This document shows, piece after piece, positions 16,365-24,032 of a stretch of DNA of 64,000 nucleotides. The translations under genes and the position numbers were made by a program. The notes under the pieces are model-generated. The model worked only from the letters and a program-made list of their open reading frames with translations, made no database searches and was not told where the DNA came from. Within the stretch, counting starts at the first letter, position 1. Each line of letters opens with the position of its first letter. Origin of the DNA: Alteromonas sp. M12 (lineage in GTDB: Bacteria; Pseudomonadota; Gammaproteobacteria; Enterobacterales; Alteromonadaceae); contig NZ_CP144164.1 in assembly GCF_037478005.1 (NCBI RefSeq), forward strand, positions 4,948,783 to 5,012,782, read 5' to 3'.

Positions 16365-16898
16365 CTACCAGTTGCCACTGTATTTTTTGTTAGCTTCAGA
16401 AGCTTCAACTTCTAACGGTGCTTTATCGTATCCGAACTCCGCCATATCAGAAAAATGTTGGGTTACGACTTTATCCAAGCTTGCTCTTTCTATCTGCAAC
16501 ACATGCACCAATTCATGAGCTAATTTGGGTCTATTTAACTCAAAGTCTTTGCGAGTGTAAATTGAATACCCGAAAACTTGTGCATTGTTAATTATTCCAT
16601 CACCAATAAGCCCAACAGCTTCTCCAAAAAGCTTTAATGCGAAGTTTTCATAAGGGTAAGGAACTTCGTCAACATAAACAATCCTTACTTTTTCTGGGTG
16701 CACAATCCCTATTTCAGATGCCAGTAGTAACTCTTTTTTATCTAGGGGGACGCCTATATCCAGTCCTTTTCGATCTATTTCATATGCCCAGTCAATGTAC
16801 TGAGGCAACAGGACACCTGTGATAATTTTTTCATAAGAAAGTGCTAATGCAATAATTACGGCTATCAAAGTTAATGATGTAAATTTAACTACTTTCAT
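16365..16898 (-). CDS. HExxH-motif putative metalloprotease-like membrane-anchored protein
   Basis: Start set at MKVVKFTSLTLIAVIIALAL (16898), removing 16 upstream codons. 177 residues: one N-terminal membrane anchor, then a soluble domain with LAHELVHVLQIERASLDKVV, where HELVH is a zincin HExxH motif. An acidic stretch (PLEVEASEANKKY) near the C-terminus could supply a third ligand. The pattern resembles DUF4157-like and other small zincin domains. Activity is unproven. It is a cassette gene with attC on its 3' side. Confidence 0.65.
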   Translation of the reverse strand: MKVVKFTSLTLIAVIIALALSYEKIITGVLLPQYIDWAYEIDRKGLDIGVPLDKKELLLASEIGIVHPEKVRIVYVDEVPYPYENFALKLFGEAVGLIGDGIINNAQVFGYSIYTRKDFELNRPKLAHELVHVLQIERASLDKVVTQHFSDMAEFGYDKAPLEVEASEANKKYSGNW

Positions 16899-16950
16899 TT
16901 TATTAAAAATTTCCTTTTTAAAGTTGTAATTTGTAGAAGCTATCAAAAAC

Positions 16951-16985
16951 TTAACGCCGCGTTCACCGACTAGTGCAGTGCAAGG
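16951..16985 (-). repeat. Left part of an attC disrupted by the IS110 relic
   Basis: TTAACGCCGCGTTCACCGAC has the R' start of an attC. The right part (GACTAAC...GTGTTAGCTG) appears at 17638-17666 after the insertion-sequence remnant. Confidence 0.5.
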
Positions 16986-17066
16986 CTTTGATACTCATTG
17001 TGCCTCCTCAATCAGCGTAACTTTTCAACTACTCTGATAGATTACAAAACCAAACGGAGAAGCTCA

Positions 17067-17640
17067 ATGAACTTTTATACTAATACACATCCTTACTATT
17101 GCGGAATAGATTTACACGCACGCTTACTTTACGTTTGCGTTATTGATAATAAAAGTGAGGAGCTTGTACATAAAAAAGTAAAGGACTCACCCAAACAATT
17201 GCTGGCTTTACTAAGCCTTATTTAGGCAATATCGTCGTGGGGGTTGATGTATGCACTGTTGGTATTGGGTAACTGACTTCTGTCGACAACATAATATAGA
17301 TTTCGTATTAGGTCATGCCTTGTATATGAAAGCCATTCATGATCTAGCTATACTCTTGAATAGTGCCTGTGCTGGGTAACCGATGAATGTCTCGGCTCTG
17401 GCATCCTGCTTCGCTCTACCTCCTAAATCCGGTTAGTCGTAGTGCCCCTGCTATCAATACGTTTATTGAAAAAGCAGGCTGAGATGAGATCGCATAAGAG
17501 AGCCGGAGACTGGTACAACTCTATATGTGTTTGCCGTAAGCGATATCCTAACAGTCACAATAACAGATGAAATAAACGGCTTAGCCCAAAGATTTAGATT
17601 GAACTAGAAAATAGATCAAAAGCACACTAGTACCTATTGA
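17067..17640 (+). pseudogene. Remnant of an IS110-family insertion sequence
   Basis: MNFYTNTHPYYCGIDLHARL (from 17067) is the RuvC-like N-terminus of an IS110 transposase, with the first catalytic Asp in GIDLHA. It stops at 17224. A second frame after 17255 continues TDFCRQHNIDFVLGHALYMK, another IS110 motif. The coding part then breaks off near 17370 and about 270 bases of non-coding IS end follow. Most of the transposase, including the serine domain, is missing. It is unlike the intact IS110 at 21882. Confidence 0.8.
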
Positions 17641-17661
17641 CTAACTTTAGGCTCATATGTG

Positions 17662-18060
17662 TTAGCTGTGTATACGCCATAATTTTGATTTATATTTTTC
17701 GGGTATTTCTTGCTGCCATGGATTGTCATATCCAATTGACTCAAGGATATCAAACCATAAATCTCTCTTGCTTTCTGAAAGTTTCGATGCACACCATGGA
17801 CAATTATTTATTGTTAATTGACTGTTGCCGTCTCCGTGAGGAATTGAGTACTCATCAAATATTTCGTTGTACTTTATAGTGGCGTCATGACAGTCTTTTG
17901 AATCTGGGTGTTGAACACAATGAAACTCAGCATACTGAGCCATATGCACACAAGGATAATGGTCTACATCGATTCCCCGCGATTTCAATGTCGCAGTTAA
18001 TGCTGCATCACTACATGCATTGCATGAATAAAAGTGATCTAGAGCCTTCTCTCTGATCAC
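17662..18060 (-). CDS. Zinc-ribbon-like cassette protein (CPWCxxKLxxSxRDxWFD family)
   Basis: 132 residues rich in Cys/His: CNACSDAAL near the N-terminus, YPCVHMAQYAEFHCVQH and DCHD in the middle, and a C-terminal NCPWCASKLSESKRDLWFD followed by a Trp/Pro-rich tail ending LWRIHS. The C-terminal module is a known uncharacterised zinc-binding family (I believe DUF6980-like) frequent in Proteobacteria. It probably binds one or two zinc ions in the cytoplasm. Function unknown. Its attC was interrupted by the IS110 relic. Confidence 0.7.
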   Translation of the reverse strand: MIREKALDHFYSCNACSDAALTATLKSRGIDVDHYPCVHMAQYAEFHCVQHPDSKDCHDATIKYNEIFDEYSIPHGDGNSQLTINNCPWCASKLSESKRDLWFDILESIGYDNPWQQEIPEKYKSKLWRIHS

Positions 18061-18131
18061 AATCTAGACCCTTGATATCACCCTCGATCCAACATTTTTT
18101 AAATTCACTACAATTCATGACTACCTTGTAC

Positions 18132-18246
18132 ACCTAACTTCCCACTAAGGGGCAATAATACATGGGCGAAAATTAGGAACTAAGTGACGCACCCCATGTG
18201 ATAGATGTGATAGCCTCCCAGCGAGAGCCTTGAATGGTTTGTTATT
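18132..18246 (-). repeat. attC site
   Basis: CCTAACTTCCCACTAAGGGGC ... GGTTTGTTATTC. It is nearly the same sequence as the attC at 24797-24911. Confidence 0.85.
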
Positions 18247-18695
18247 CACGATTTAACTAACCTAGTGACTTTAGCTAAACCATAACCTAATGCGCCAGCA
18301 ACGGCACTAAGCCAAATGGCATGAATAGGAATAAAGATAATAGCTAATGCCGAAGTAGATGAGGTGTGTTCAGACGTAAAATGCGAATGCTGCATATCCC
18401 AGTAACCCCAAAAATGGAAAAAAGAGATAGTGGCAAGTGAGCAGTAAAGCGCGATTTTTCCGATTGTAGAACTTCTAAGGCTAGTTAAAAGAGCAACCAA
18501 AGAAAGCACTATATAGGGAACAATTCTGAAGACAGTTGAAAACAAAAAACTATCTAAAGTGAAATATTGGGTGGCACGTTCAAAGCCTAGTTGAAGATCG
18601 TATCCGCCGACAATAACAGCTAATAGCCATTCAACTGTTGTCTCATTTATCAAGAGAAAAGACAGAAACAATAAAGTCCAAAATAACCATTTCAT
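18246..18695 (-). CDS. Four-helix membrane protein, unknown function
   Basis: 149 residues, helices at about 4-28, 50-70, 78-98 and 112-140. A His-containing loop (WDMQHSHFTSEHTSS) separates helices 3 and 4. GGAAT lies upstream of the ATG. No family recognised. Cassette gene with attC on both sides. Confidence 0.65.
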   Translation of the reverse strand: MKWLFWTLLFLSFLLINETTVEWLLAVIVGGYDLQLGFERATQYFTLDSFLFSTVFRIVPYIVLSLVALLTSLRSSTIGKIALYCSLATISFFHFWGYWDMQHSHFTSEHTSSTSALAIIFIPIHAIWLSAVAGALGYGLAKVTRLVKS

Positions 18696-18714
18696 ACCGA
18701 ATTCCTTTTCGTGC

Positions 18715-18814
18715 TTACCGTTTCAGATAAGCGGCGCAAGCTTGCTGGCTATACTTGGCGAAGCATGAGCCTCAGCCAGCGAATTTGTGTCCGCAACATA
18801 CGTTTGCTATTGCG
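18715..18814 (-). repeat. attC site of the ORF-less cassette, copy B
   Basis: TACCGTTTCAGATAAGCGGCGC ... TGTGTCCGCAACATACGTTTGCTATT. The ends are degenerate (ACCG for AACG, GCTATT for GTTATT), so recombination efficiency may be low. Confidence 0.5.
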
Positions 18815-18838
18815 ATTCAATATCACGGATTTGCCGCC

Positions 18839-19082
18839 ACAAGCAATTAGCACAACAACGTTGGTAAAAATAACCACCCTAGACTAAACCAAATTGCCAG
18901 AATATTACAACTATTGATGAAGGTATATTGAACCGGTTTGGAGACAACCATTTTAGATGTAAGTATTTGAAGTTGATAAAACGGTTAACCAATTACGGAA
19001 AAAAACGGTTGTTGACTCGCAGAATTACGGAAAGGCCCAGCCTATGTGCTAAACAATATAATTAAAGGCTTACGCGCTATAA
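18839..19082. repeat. ORF-less cassette-like module, copy B
   Basis: About 245 bases with no ORF, aligning with copy A at 8369-8610. It lies between an attC on the left and the attC of the next cassette on the right, so it behaves as a cassette without a gene. On the minus strand the conserved block reads TTTGGTTTAGTCTAGGGT, with TTGTAA about 19 bases before TAGTCT, a possible weak promoter firing towards the lower-coordinate cassettes. Confidence 0.75.
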
Positions 19083-19088
19083 CTTTAA

Positions 19089-19176
19089 GCTAAGCACTAC
19101 AGTTGCCTGAGGCATAATGGCGAAGCCGCCCTGTGTGTTTACGTCACAGCGAACGCAGTGAATGCGTTAATTAGCT
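19089..19176 (-). repeat. attC site
   Basis: GCTAAGCACTAC ... GGCATAATGGCGAAGCCGCC ... GTTAATTAGC. Belongs to the cassette of the gene ending at 19167. Confidence 0.7.
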
Positions 19177-19715
19177 TGTGATATATTTGCACCCTTTATA
19201 TCAATAAGTTGTTGGATTACATCAGGTAATTTTTGGAATGCATTATTAGCATACGCAATCACGAAATATTCACCTCTCATTTGATTAAAGCCTAATATTT
19301 TATTTGAGTTGGCTACATTACGAAAATGAGTCTCAACGTCTAATTGAGAAATCTTTAATTCAATTGAAATACCATAAACACCACCGTAAAGCTTTTCTCG
19401 TTTGATATTGCCGACATTTTCCCAACTTACATCAAGGGATGCAGATTCATCACTTGAAGGGGATGAAGGGAAATGTATTCCGTTATCATCAGCTGTGAAA
19501 TATACCCAGCCTTTCCAATTTGATGGCTTGAGCGATACAAATAAAAAAGCCAAGCCTAAAAACACGAAAGTATACTTTAATACCCATAGGGAATTATCCG
19601 ACCAGCCTTCATAAGTAACATAAGCTATTAAAAGTGCTCCGGATATTAGAGCGTAAACTGAGCATATTAACTTAGCGCCCCATGATGGTGTTTCGTATTT
19701 AAAGGTTCGATTCAT
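19167..19715 (-). CDS. Two-helix membrane protein with PH-like domain
   Basis: 182 residues. Helices at about 15-35 and 45-63 are followed by a cytoplasmic beta domain (GWVYFTADDNGIHFPSS ... LDVSWENVGNIKRE ... FVIAYANN). The layout (paired helices, then 'ADDNGI' and 'VSWENV') resembles STM3941-like and YcxB-like bacterial PH proteins. Function unknown. Cassette gene. Confidence 0.6.
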   Translation of the reverse strand: MNRTFKYETPSWGAKLICSVYALISGALLIAYVTYEGWSDNSLWVLKYTFVFLGLAFLFVSLKPSNWKGWVYFTADDNGIHFPSSPSSDESASLDVSWENVGNIKREKLYGGVYGISIELKISQLDVETHFRNVANSNKILGFNQMRGEYFVIAYANNAFQKLPDVIQQLIDIKGANISQAN

Positions 19716-19804
19716 TTATAGGTCACACCAATGCAAGATAGGCATATCGCCGCCATAATTTGCCGATTGAAGCCCAGCGTAAAGCGGTCATATTGATGGC
19801 TTTA

Positions 19805-20287
19805 TTATAACTTTTTACCCGCATTTGGCTCACTGATATTCCCAATGTCTACAAGGTTCCATGGCATATTCTTTTGACGATAAATCCGTTTATTCAGCTT
19901 TGGATAGTCACCAACATCATGCTCCAAACGCTGACCAATTACGATACATTTTAAAAGACAATTGCCGTTATTGCGCAGAGCGTGAGCCTCACCACCCGCA
20001 CGATAACCGATAAAATCACCGGGTTTTACTGTATATTTTTCATGGCCTATTTGCGCTTCGGCTGTACCTTCGAGTACATAAACGCATTCATCTTCATGGT
20101 AGTGTTTATGAAACTCTGTAGATTCGTGGCCGGGTTGAATTTCGATAATGTGAAAGCCGAATCCAGTTAGGCCTGTAAGATCGCCCAGTGACTTATTAAT
20201 TCTTTTGGCGTTCTCATTAAGGAAATGGGTTTTCGAAATACCTTCAAGCTCTTCTATTTCTTCCTTAGTAACTAGATATTTATCCAT
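19805..20287 (-). CDS. Cupin-domain protein
   Basis: Start at MDKYLVTKEEIEELEG (20287), with GGAGAG just upstream. 160 residues with a single cupin: motif 1 GHESTEFHKHYHEDECVYVLEG (His/His/Glu metal ligands) and motif 2 PGDFIGYRAGGEAHAL (His ligand). This is the pattern of small metal-binding cupins of sugar or antibiotic metabolism. The exact substrate is unknown. It lies in the array; the region on its 3' side (19733-19804) is only a degenerate attC. Confidence 0.88.
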   Translation of the reverse strand: MDKYLVTKEEIEELEGISKTHFLNENAKRINKSLGDLTGLTGFGFHIIEIQPGHESTEFHKHYHEDECVYVLEGTAEAQIGHEKYTVKPGDFIGYRAGGEAHALRNNGNCLLKCIVIGQRLEHDVGDYPKLNKRIYRQKNMPWNLVDIGNISEPNAGKKL

Positions 20288-20316
20288 TACTCTCTCCAGA
20301 GTCATACCAACTTTTC

Positions 20317-20412
20317 AATAACGGGCGCAGGCACGTGGGGTATAATGGCGAAACCGCCCCGCGTGTATGCGTCCCAATGAGCGCAGTGAGTACGTTTATT
20401 GAGTTGTTAAAC
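20317..20412 (-). repeat. attC site
   Basis: AATAACGGGCGCAGGCACGTGG ... GCGTCCCAATGAGCGCAGTG ... GAGTTGTTAAACG, 96 bases. It is a good model for the array's attC subfamily with arms GGGGTATAATGGCG / CGCC. Confidence 0.9.
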
Positions 20413-20414
20413 GT

Positions 20415-20720
20415 TTACTCGAAAATAGGACGAAAGAAGCTTCTGTCGTAACTTAAAATACACCTGGTATCTTCTGCATATTTAAATGCACTGATACATT
20501 CTTCATCCGCAAGTGATTTAACTCGGTATTCTTCGTACTCAGCCAAGCTAGGAAAAGAAAATAAGGCTAAGGCTTTGTTGTTAGCCCCCTCTGAAGGAAG
20601 AAAATATCCGTGATGAGTTCCACCAAATTTATTTACTAACGGTATCCAAAGTTTAGCGTAATGCTCAAATTCTTTAGCTTTATAGGGGTCAATTACGTAA
20701 TTGAGATAACAAGTGACCAA
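20415..20720 (-). CDS. NIPSNAP family protein
   Basis: 101 residues forming one ferredoxin-like alpha+beta barrel. MVTCYLNYVIDPYKAKEFEH at the start and FGGTHHGYFLPSEGANNKAL plus SFPSLAEYEEYRVKS are characteristic of the bacterial NIPSNAP group; the end RSFFRPIFE is also typical. The biochemical role of bacterial members is unclear. Single-gene cassette with attC on both sides. Confidence 0.87.
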   Translation of the reverse strand: MVTCYLNYVIDPYKAKEFEHYAKLWIPLVNKFGGTHHGYFLPSEGANNKALALFSFPSLAEYEEYRVKSLADEECISAFKYAEDTRCILSYDRSFFRPIFE

Positions 20721-20742
20721 GTGAATTACTCCATGTATTTGT

Positions 20743-20789
20743 GATTAACGAATAACTTTACATTGTCCCTCTGGCTGGCTTTGTTAGGT
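20743..20789 (-). repeat. Short attC site
   Basis: ATTAACGAATAAC ... GGCTTTGTTAGG, only 47 bases. It bounds the SUKH-YoeB-YefM cassette. Confidence 0.7.
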
Positions 20790-21161
20790 GATTTTAAATT
20801 TACGTAGCTCTTCATAGCTATTTAGAACTTTGTCGATTGCTCTCTTTACATCGTAGTTTTCATCAAAGACTTCATCATGGTAAATGCGGTAAAATGATCC
20901 GCCGTCACCTTCATTGATGTTGATGAAATACGGATCGCCAGTGCCTGACTGGCACCCCGCAACGGGAATATAACCTGAAGATTTGACGCCGATGCCGGGA
21001 TAACAGTTATTTGCTTCATCTTCTGACATCGCATCATTAAAAATGTAGATATCAACACCCTCATCGTCTATTTCAGATAGATCCGCGCTAGCAGGAATAT
21101 GTATTTCTTTTTTCTCAATTTCCGCTGAATCTATGAAGTCCTTCCAATACTTCGGGAGCAT
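20784..21161 (-). CDS. SUKH (SMI1/KNR4)-like protein, third gene of the TA cassette
   Basis: 125 residues, acidic. MLPKYWKDFIDSAEIEKKE, a central IYIFNDAMSEDEANNCYPG and GDPYFININEGDGGSFYRIYHDEV fit the SMI1/KNR4 (SUKH) fold, in which a GDPxxI/D-type strand recurs. Such proteins are commonly immunity proteins of polymorphic toxins. It begins 11 bases after the yoeB stop with AGGTG between, so it is likely co-translated with the toxin. Its role with this TA pair is unknown. Confidence 0.7.
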   Translation of the reverse strand: MLPKYWKDFIDSAEIEKKEIHIPASADLSEIDDEGVDIYIFNDAMSEDEANNCYPGIGVKSSGYIPVAGCQSGTGDPYFININEGDGGSFYRIYHDEVFDENYDVKRAIDKVLNSYEELRKFKIT

Positions 21162-21172
21162 CTATTCACCTA

Positions 21173-21439
21173 CTAGTAATGGTAACGACACGAGATAACC
21201 GTAATTGCGGTATCGTCCACGGCATATACCAAACGGTTGGTGTCATCTATTCTGCGGGACCAGAAACCTGAAAGATTTTCTTTAAGAGGTTCCGGTTTTC
21301 CAATTCCATCAAATGGAGAACGCATAACATCCGAAATTAACTTATTGATACGTTTCAAGGTTTTCTTGTCTTGAGTCTGCCAATAAACGTAACTATTCCA
21401 AGCTTCATCAGTCCATGATAACAACCTGTTACTCATCAA
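21173..21439 (-). CDS. yoeB: YoeB/Txe family toxin (mRNA interferase)
   Basis: 88 residues: LLSWTDEAWNSYVYWQTQDK, KRINKLISDVMRSPFDGIGKPEPLK, FWSRRIDDTNRLVYAVDD and the terminal ISCRYHY. The E/R/H set and closing CRYHY are diagnostic of YoeB, which cleaves mRNA in the ribosomal A site. Its start overlaps the yefM stop by 11 bases, the usual arrangement. Toxicity is held in check by the antitoxin encoded just before it. Confidence 0.95.
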   Translation of the reverse strand: MMSNRLLSWTDEAWNSYVYWQTQDKKTLKRINKLISDVMRSPFDGIGKPEPLKENLSGFWSRRIDDTNRLVYAVDDTAITVISCRYHY

Positions 21440-21683
21440 TAAGTTCTCGCTGGATCGTTTTTGCCGCTTTAAACTGTGCTATTGAACGATTTAAGTGTTC
21501 AGCGTTCACTGGAGAACGAAGTAGATGAACGGTTTCCATAAGGCTGTTGTAGTAATCTAATGACATTACAACAGCATCCTCAGAGTCACGACGAGTGATT
21601 ACTGTTGTATCTGCATCGTTGATTACATTGTCCAAAACGGCTTTTAGACCATTTCGTGCTTCGGTAAAAGAGACAATTCTCAT
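21429..21683 (-). CDS. yefM: YefM family antitoxin
   Basis: 84 residues. The N-terminal DNA-binding half is RIVSFTEARNGLKAVLDNVI ... VITRRDSEDAVVMSLDYYNS, followed by a toxin-wrapping tail LLRSPVNAEHLNRSIAQF. It autoregulates the operon in known systems. Upstream lies a perfect TATAAT (21702-21707) and imperfect TGTACA/GTGCA palindromes at 21696-21765 as likely operators, so the cassette carries its own promoter and does not depend on the integron promoter. Confidence 0.95.
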   Translation of the reverse strand: MRIVSFTEARNGLKAVLDNVINDADTTVITRRDSEDAVVMSLDYYNSLMETVHLLRSPVNAEHLNRSIAQFKAAKTIQRELIDE

Positions 21684-21701
21684 TTTGCACCCCTCTTGTA
21701 C

Positions 21702-21707
21702 ATTATA
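21702..21707 (-). promoter_or_regulatory. -10 box of the yefM-yoeB promoter
   Basis: TATAAT on the minus strand, about 20 bases before the yefM start, conserved in the antitoxin relic at 10655-10660. The -35 region is weak. Confidence 0.6.
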
Positions 21708-21798
21708 TGGGACAAGTTTAGATCGGAAATGAGCACATGTACAGGATGTTGTGCATTACTGCGCCGTGGCAGCTAGACACAATGACTCCCTTTGATAA

Positions 21799-21880
21799 TG
21801 CTAGCCTCCGCATTTTCGTGGGTTAGCTAAAAGCCAGTGCCATAATTAGTTTGCTAAAGACTAAATCATTTGGAGGCTAG
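21799..21880 (+). promoter_or_regulatory. Long inverted repeat hiding the transposase ribosome site
   Basis: GCTAGCCTCC at about 21799-21808 is perfectly complementary to GGAGGCTAGC at 21871-21880, which contains the GGAGG ribosome site and abuts the IS110 transposase ATG. In a read-through transcript this 10-bp stem would mask translation, as known for IS10/IS50-type protection. Confidence 0.55.
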
Positions 21881-21881
21881 C

Positions 21882-23036
21882 ATGAACAAACATAGCATAA
21901 TTTTTTTAGCATTGGATACTCACAAAGAATTTAACGAAGTGGCTTATTGCGAAGAGCAACGAGGGGCACAGCCTGTGCATTATGGCAGAATACCGTCGTC
22001 TAAAGTCAGCATGAAAAAACTCATAAGGCAGTTCGAGTCTAAATATCCAGGTGCAACATTACATGTTGTCTATGAAGCAGGACCGTGTGGCTATTGGATT
22101 TATCGTTTGATCACCAGCCTAGGCCACTGTTGTTATGTGGTCGCACCGTCCCTCATTCCTAAAAAGCCGGGTGAACGGATTAAAACGGACAGACGTGATG
22201 CACTCAAACTAGTCAAATTACTCAAATCAGAAGATCTCACGCCTATCTATGTACCCGAGCCAGAAGATGAAGCGGTGCGGGATTTATCTCGCGCACGTGA
22301 AGCGGCGATGAAAGATTTAAAAGAAGCTAAGTACCAACTCAAAGCGTTGTTGCTACGTAATAATATTCGTTATGCAGGCTCCGCCAATTGGTCAAAGAAA
22401 CACTTGCGCTGGTTAACCGAATTGATACTACCCCACCCAGCTCAGCACATCGTTTTGCAAGAACAACTGCAAACCATTGAAGAACGAATACGTCGCTTAG
22501 AACGACTCGACAATGAGTTAACCCACCATGTATTTCAATGGCGATATTATCCTGTGGTAAAAGCAATTCAGGCAATGCGGGGAGTAAGATTACTAGTTGC
22601 AGTAGGCGTAGTCGCTGAACTCGGAGACTTACATCGTTTTGACCACCCCAGAAAACTAATGGCTTACCTCGGTCTGGTTCCCAGTGAACATTCGTCAGGC
22701 GGAAAACGGCATTTAGGGGCCATTACCAAATGCGGTAATGGTCGAGCAAGACGGTTACTCATTGAGGGCGCTCACAGTTATCGATACCCAGCTAATATCT
22801 CGACGGATATTCAATTACGACAGGAAGGCTTACCCAAAGATATCGTCGATATTGCGTGGAAAGCACAACTTCGATTGTGTAAACGCTATCAACGCATGAA
22901 TAAAAAAGGCAAACATTACAATTTAATCATTACTGCAATTGCCCGAGAAATGGCAGCCTACATTTGGGCCATTGCCAAAGAGGTGGTACTCACACCAGTA
23001 AACCCCAAACTAAGATTAAGTCGAGTACCCGCATGA
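21882..23036 (+). mobile_element. IS110-family transposase (IS1111-like group?)
   Basis: Start at MNKHSIIFLALDTHKEF, following GGAGG. 384 residues. DEDD RuvC-like N-terminal domain: LALDTHKE (D), HVVYEAGPCGYW (E) and RIKTDRRDALKLVKLL (D,D). Coiled middle (about 130-230), then the Transposase_20 domain AMRGVRLLVAVGVVAELGDL and LGLVPSEHSSGGKRHLG with the candidate catalytic serine. About 245-380 bases of non-coding DNA follow before the next attC, which suggests the IS1111 group, where the bridge RNA lies 3' of the gene. It is inserted upstream of the yefM-yoeB cassette. Confidence 0.93.
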
Positions 23037-23361
23037 TGACAAGTTTTGAGTTAACGCATTCGGATCAGGCCGCGGAATGTGGCACAACCTACGAGGGCGT
23101 TATGATGGCAATAATGCTAACCCATTATTGAACCACGAACATAGACTGAAGACAGGTGTCATGGTGGCCGACTAGGTACGGAATAAGTAAGGTAGGCGCT
23201 GTTCATCTAAAGATGAATAATCCACGAATACCAGCATGACAACCGACGACATTACTGCCTCATCCGGTGCGTTAACGCAATTTATTTGAGCAACAAATAT
23301 AGGCTTATAAAGGTTTAGGCAAGATCGTTACGTTTTAATTGACATGGGGAGTCATACCAAC
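23037..23361 (+). other. 3' non-coding end of the IS110 element, candidate bridge-RNA region
   Basis: About 320 bases with no ORF. It contains small hairpins such as TTCATC-taaa-GATGAA near 23200 and GCGTTAACGC near 23270. In IS1111-group elements the bridge RNA is encoded at this position; its presence here is inferred from location only. Confidence 0.4.
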
Positions 23362-23430
23362 GCCTAACTTTGGAGCCCATGTGTTTGTGTCCCAGCGAAC
23401 GCAGTGAGCGCCAACAGTTGTTTGTTAGGC
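23362..23430 (-). repeat. attC site (one arm shortened)
   Basis: GCCTAACTTTGGAGCCCATGTG ... GTCCCAGCGAACGCAGTGAG ... TTGTTTGTTAGGC. The block GCCCATGTG.T.GCGTCCCAGCGA matches the attC at 24797, but the complementary half is missing. Confidence 0.7.
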
Positions 23431-23901
23431 TCTTTTTACTACATACTTAAAATAGACAAACGCAGGGAAAATAAAGCCCATCCAAAGGCTGGAAAAAAGC
23501 CTCAATTCGGTGCGTTTTAAAGATAAAAACCTGTCGTAGGTAATTTCTTTAATCATAGTTCCTTGGCGGCTTAAAATGTATTTTCCATTTTCAATTTGAG
23601 GTTGCCCATCAGCGAGTATAAGTAACGAGAAAATAAAAACTGCGATAATGTACCAACGAATATATTTAAGGGTTGTACCTAAATATTTAGGACCGCTTGA
23701 TACAAGCTTATCTTCTAACTTTCCGTTTGAATATTTTTTTGTACGCTCAACGAATATGGTTGCTCCCAATGCAAAAAAGGAAATGGCTGACATAAGATGT
23801 ACATAACCAGTTGTTGCGAAAATGCTGACGCCTAAGAAAGTTGTAAAGTGTAAAAATAAAGAGATAAAAAGAGAAATAGTCAAGAATAGAGACAATGTCA
23901 A
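23425..23901 (-). CDS. Membrane protein, unknown function
   Basis: 158 residues, about four helices (LSLFLTISLFISLFLHFTTF, HLMSAISFFALGATIFV, YIRWYIIAVFIFSLLILAD, LRLFSSLWMGFIFPAFVYF). One soluble loop (GQPQIENGKYILSRQGTMIKEI) has a beta-strand pattern. No family recognised. Single-gene cassette bounded by attC sites. Confidence 0.65.
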   Translation of the reverse strand: MTLSLFLTISLFISLFLHFTTFLGVSIFATTGYVHLMSAISFFALGATIFVERTKKYSNGKLEDKLVSSGPKYLGTTLKYIRWYIIAVFIFSLLILADGQPQIENGKYILSRQGTMIKEITYDRFLSLKRTELRLFSSLWMGFIFPAFVYFKYVVKRA

Positions 23902-23910
23902 CTCCGAGGG

Positions 23911-24007
23911 CCTAACGCCTACTTAAGTGGAAAAATATAGTTGGCTAAAATGTTGAACGGAGTGAAAACAGCCAACTGTATTTTTTCCGTTTGAAGTTCT
24001 TGTTAGC
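23911..24007 (-). repeat. attC site
   Basis: GCCTAACGCCTACTTAAGTGG ... CTTGTTAGC, 97 bases, with AGTTGGCT / AGCCAACT arms. It is the sister of the attC at 8609-8704. Confidence 0.9.
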
Positions 24008-24032
24008 TTTCAGTCTACGATCTTTAGATACT

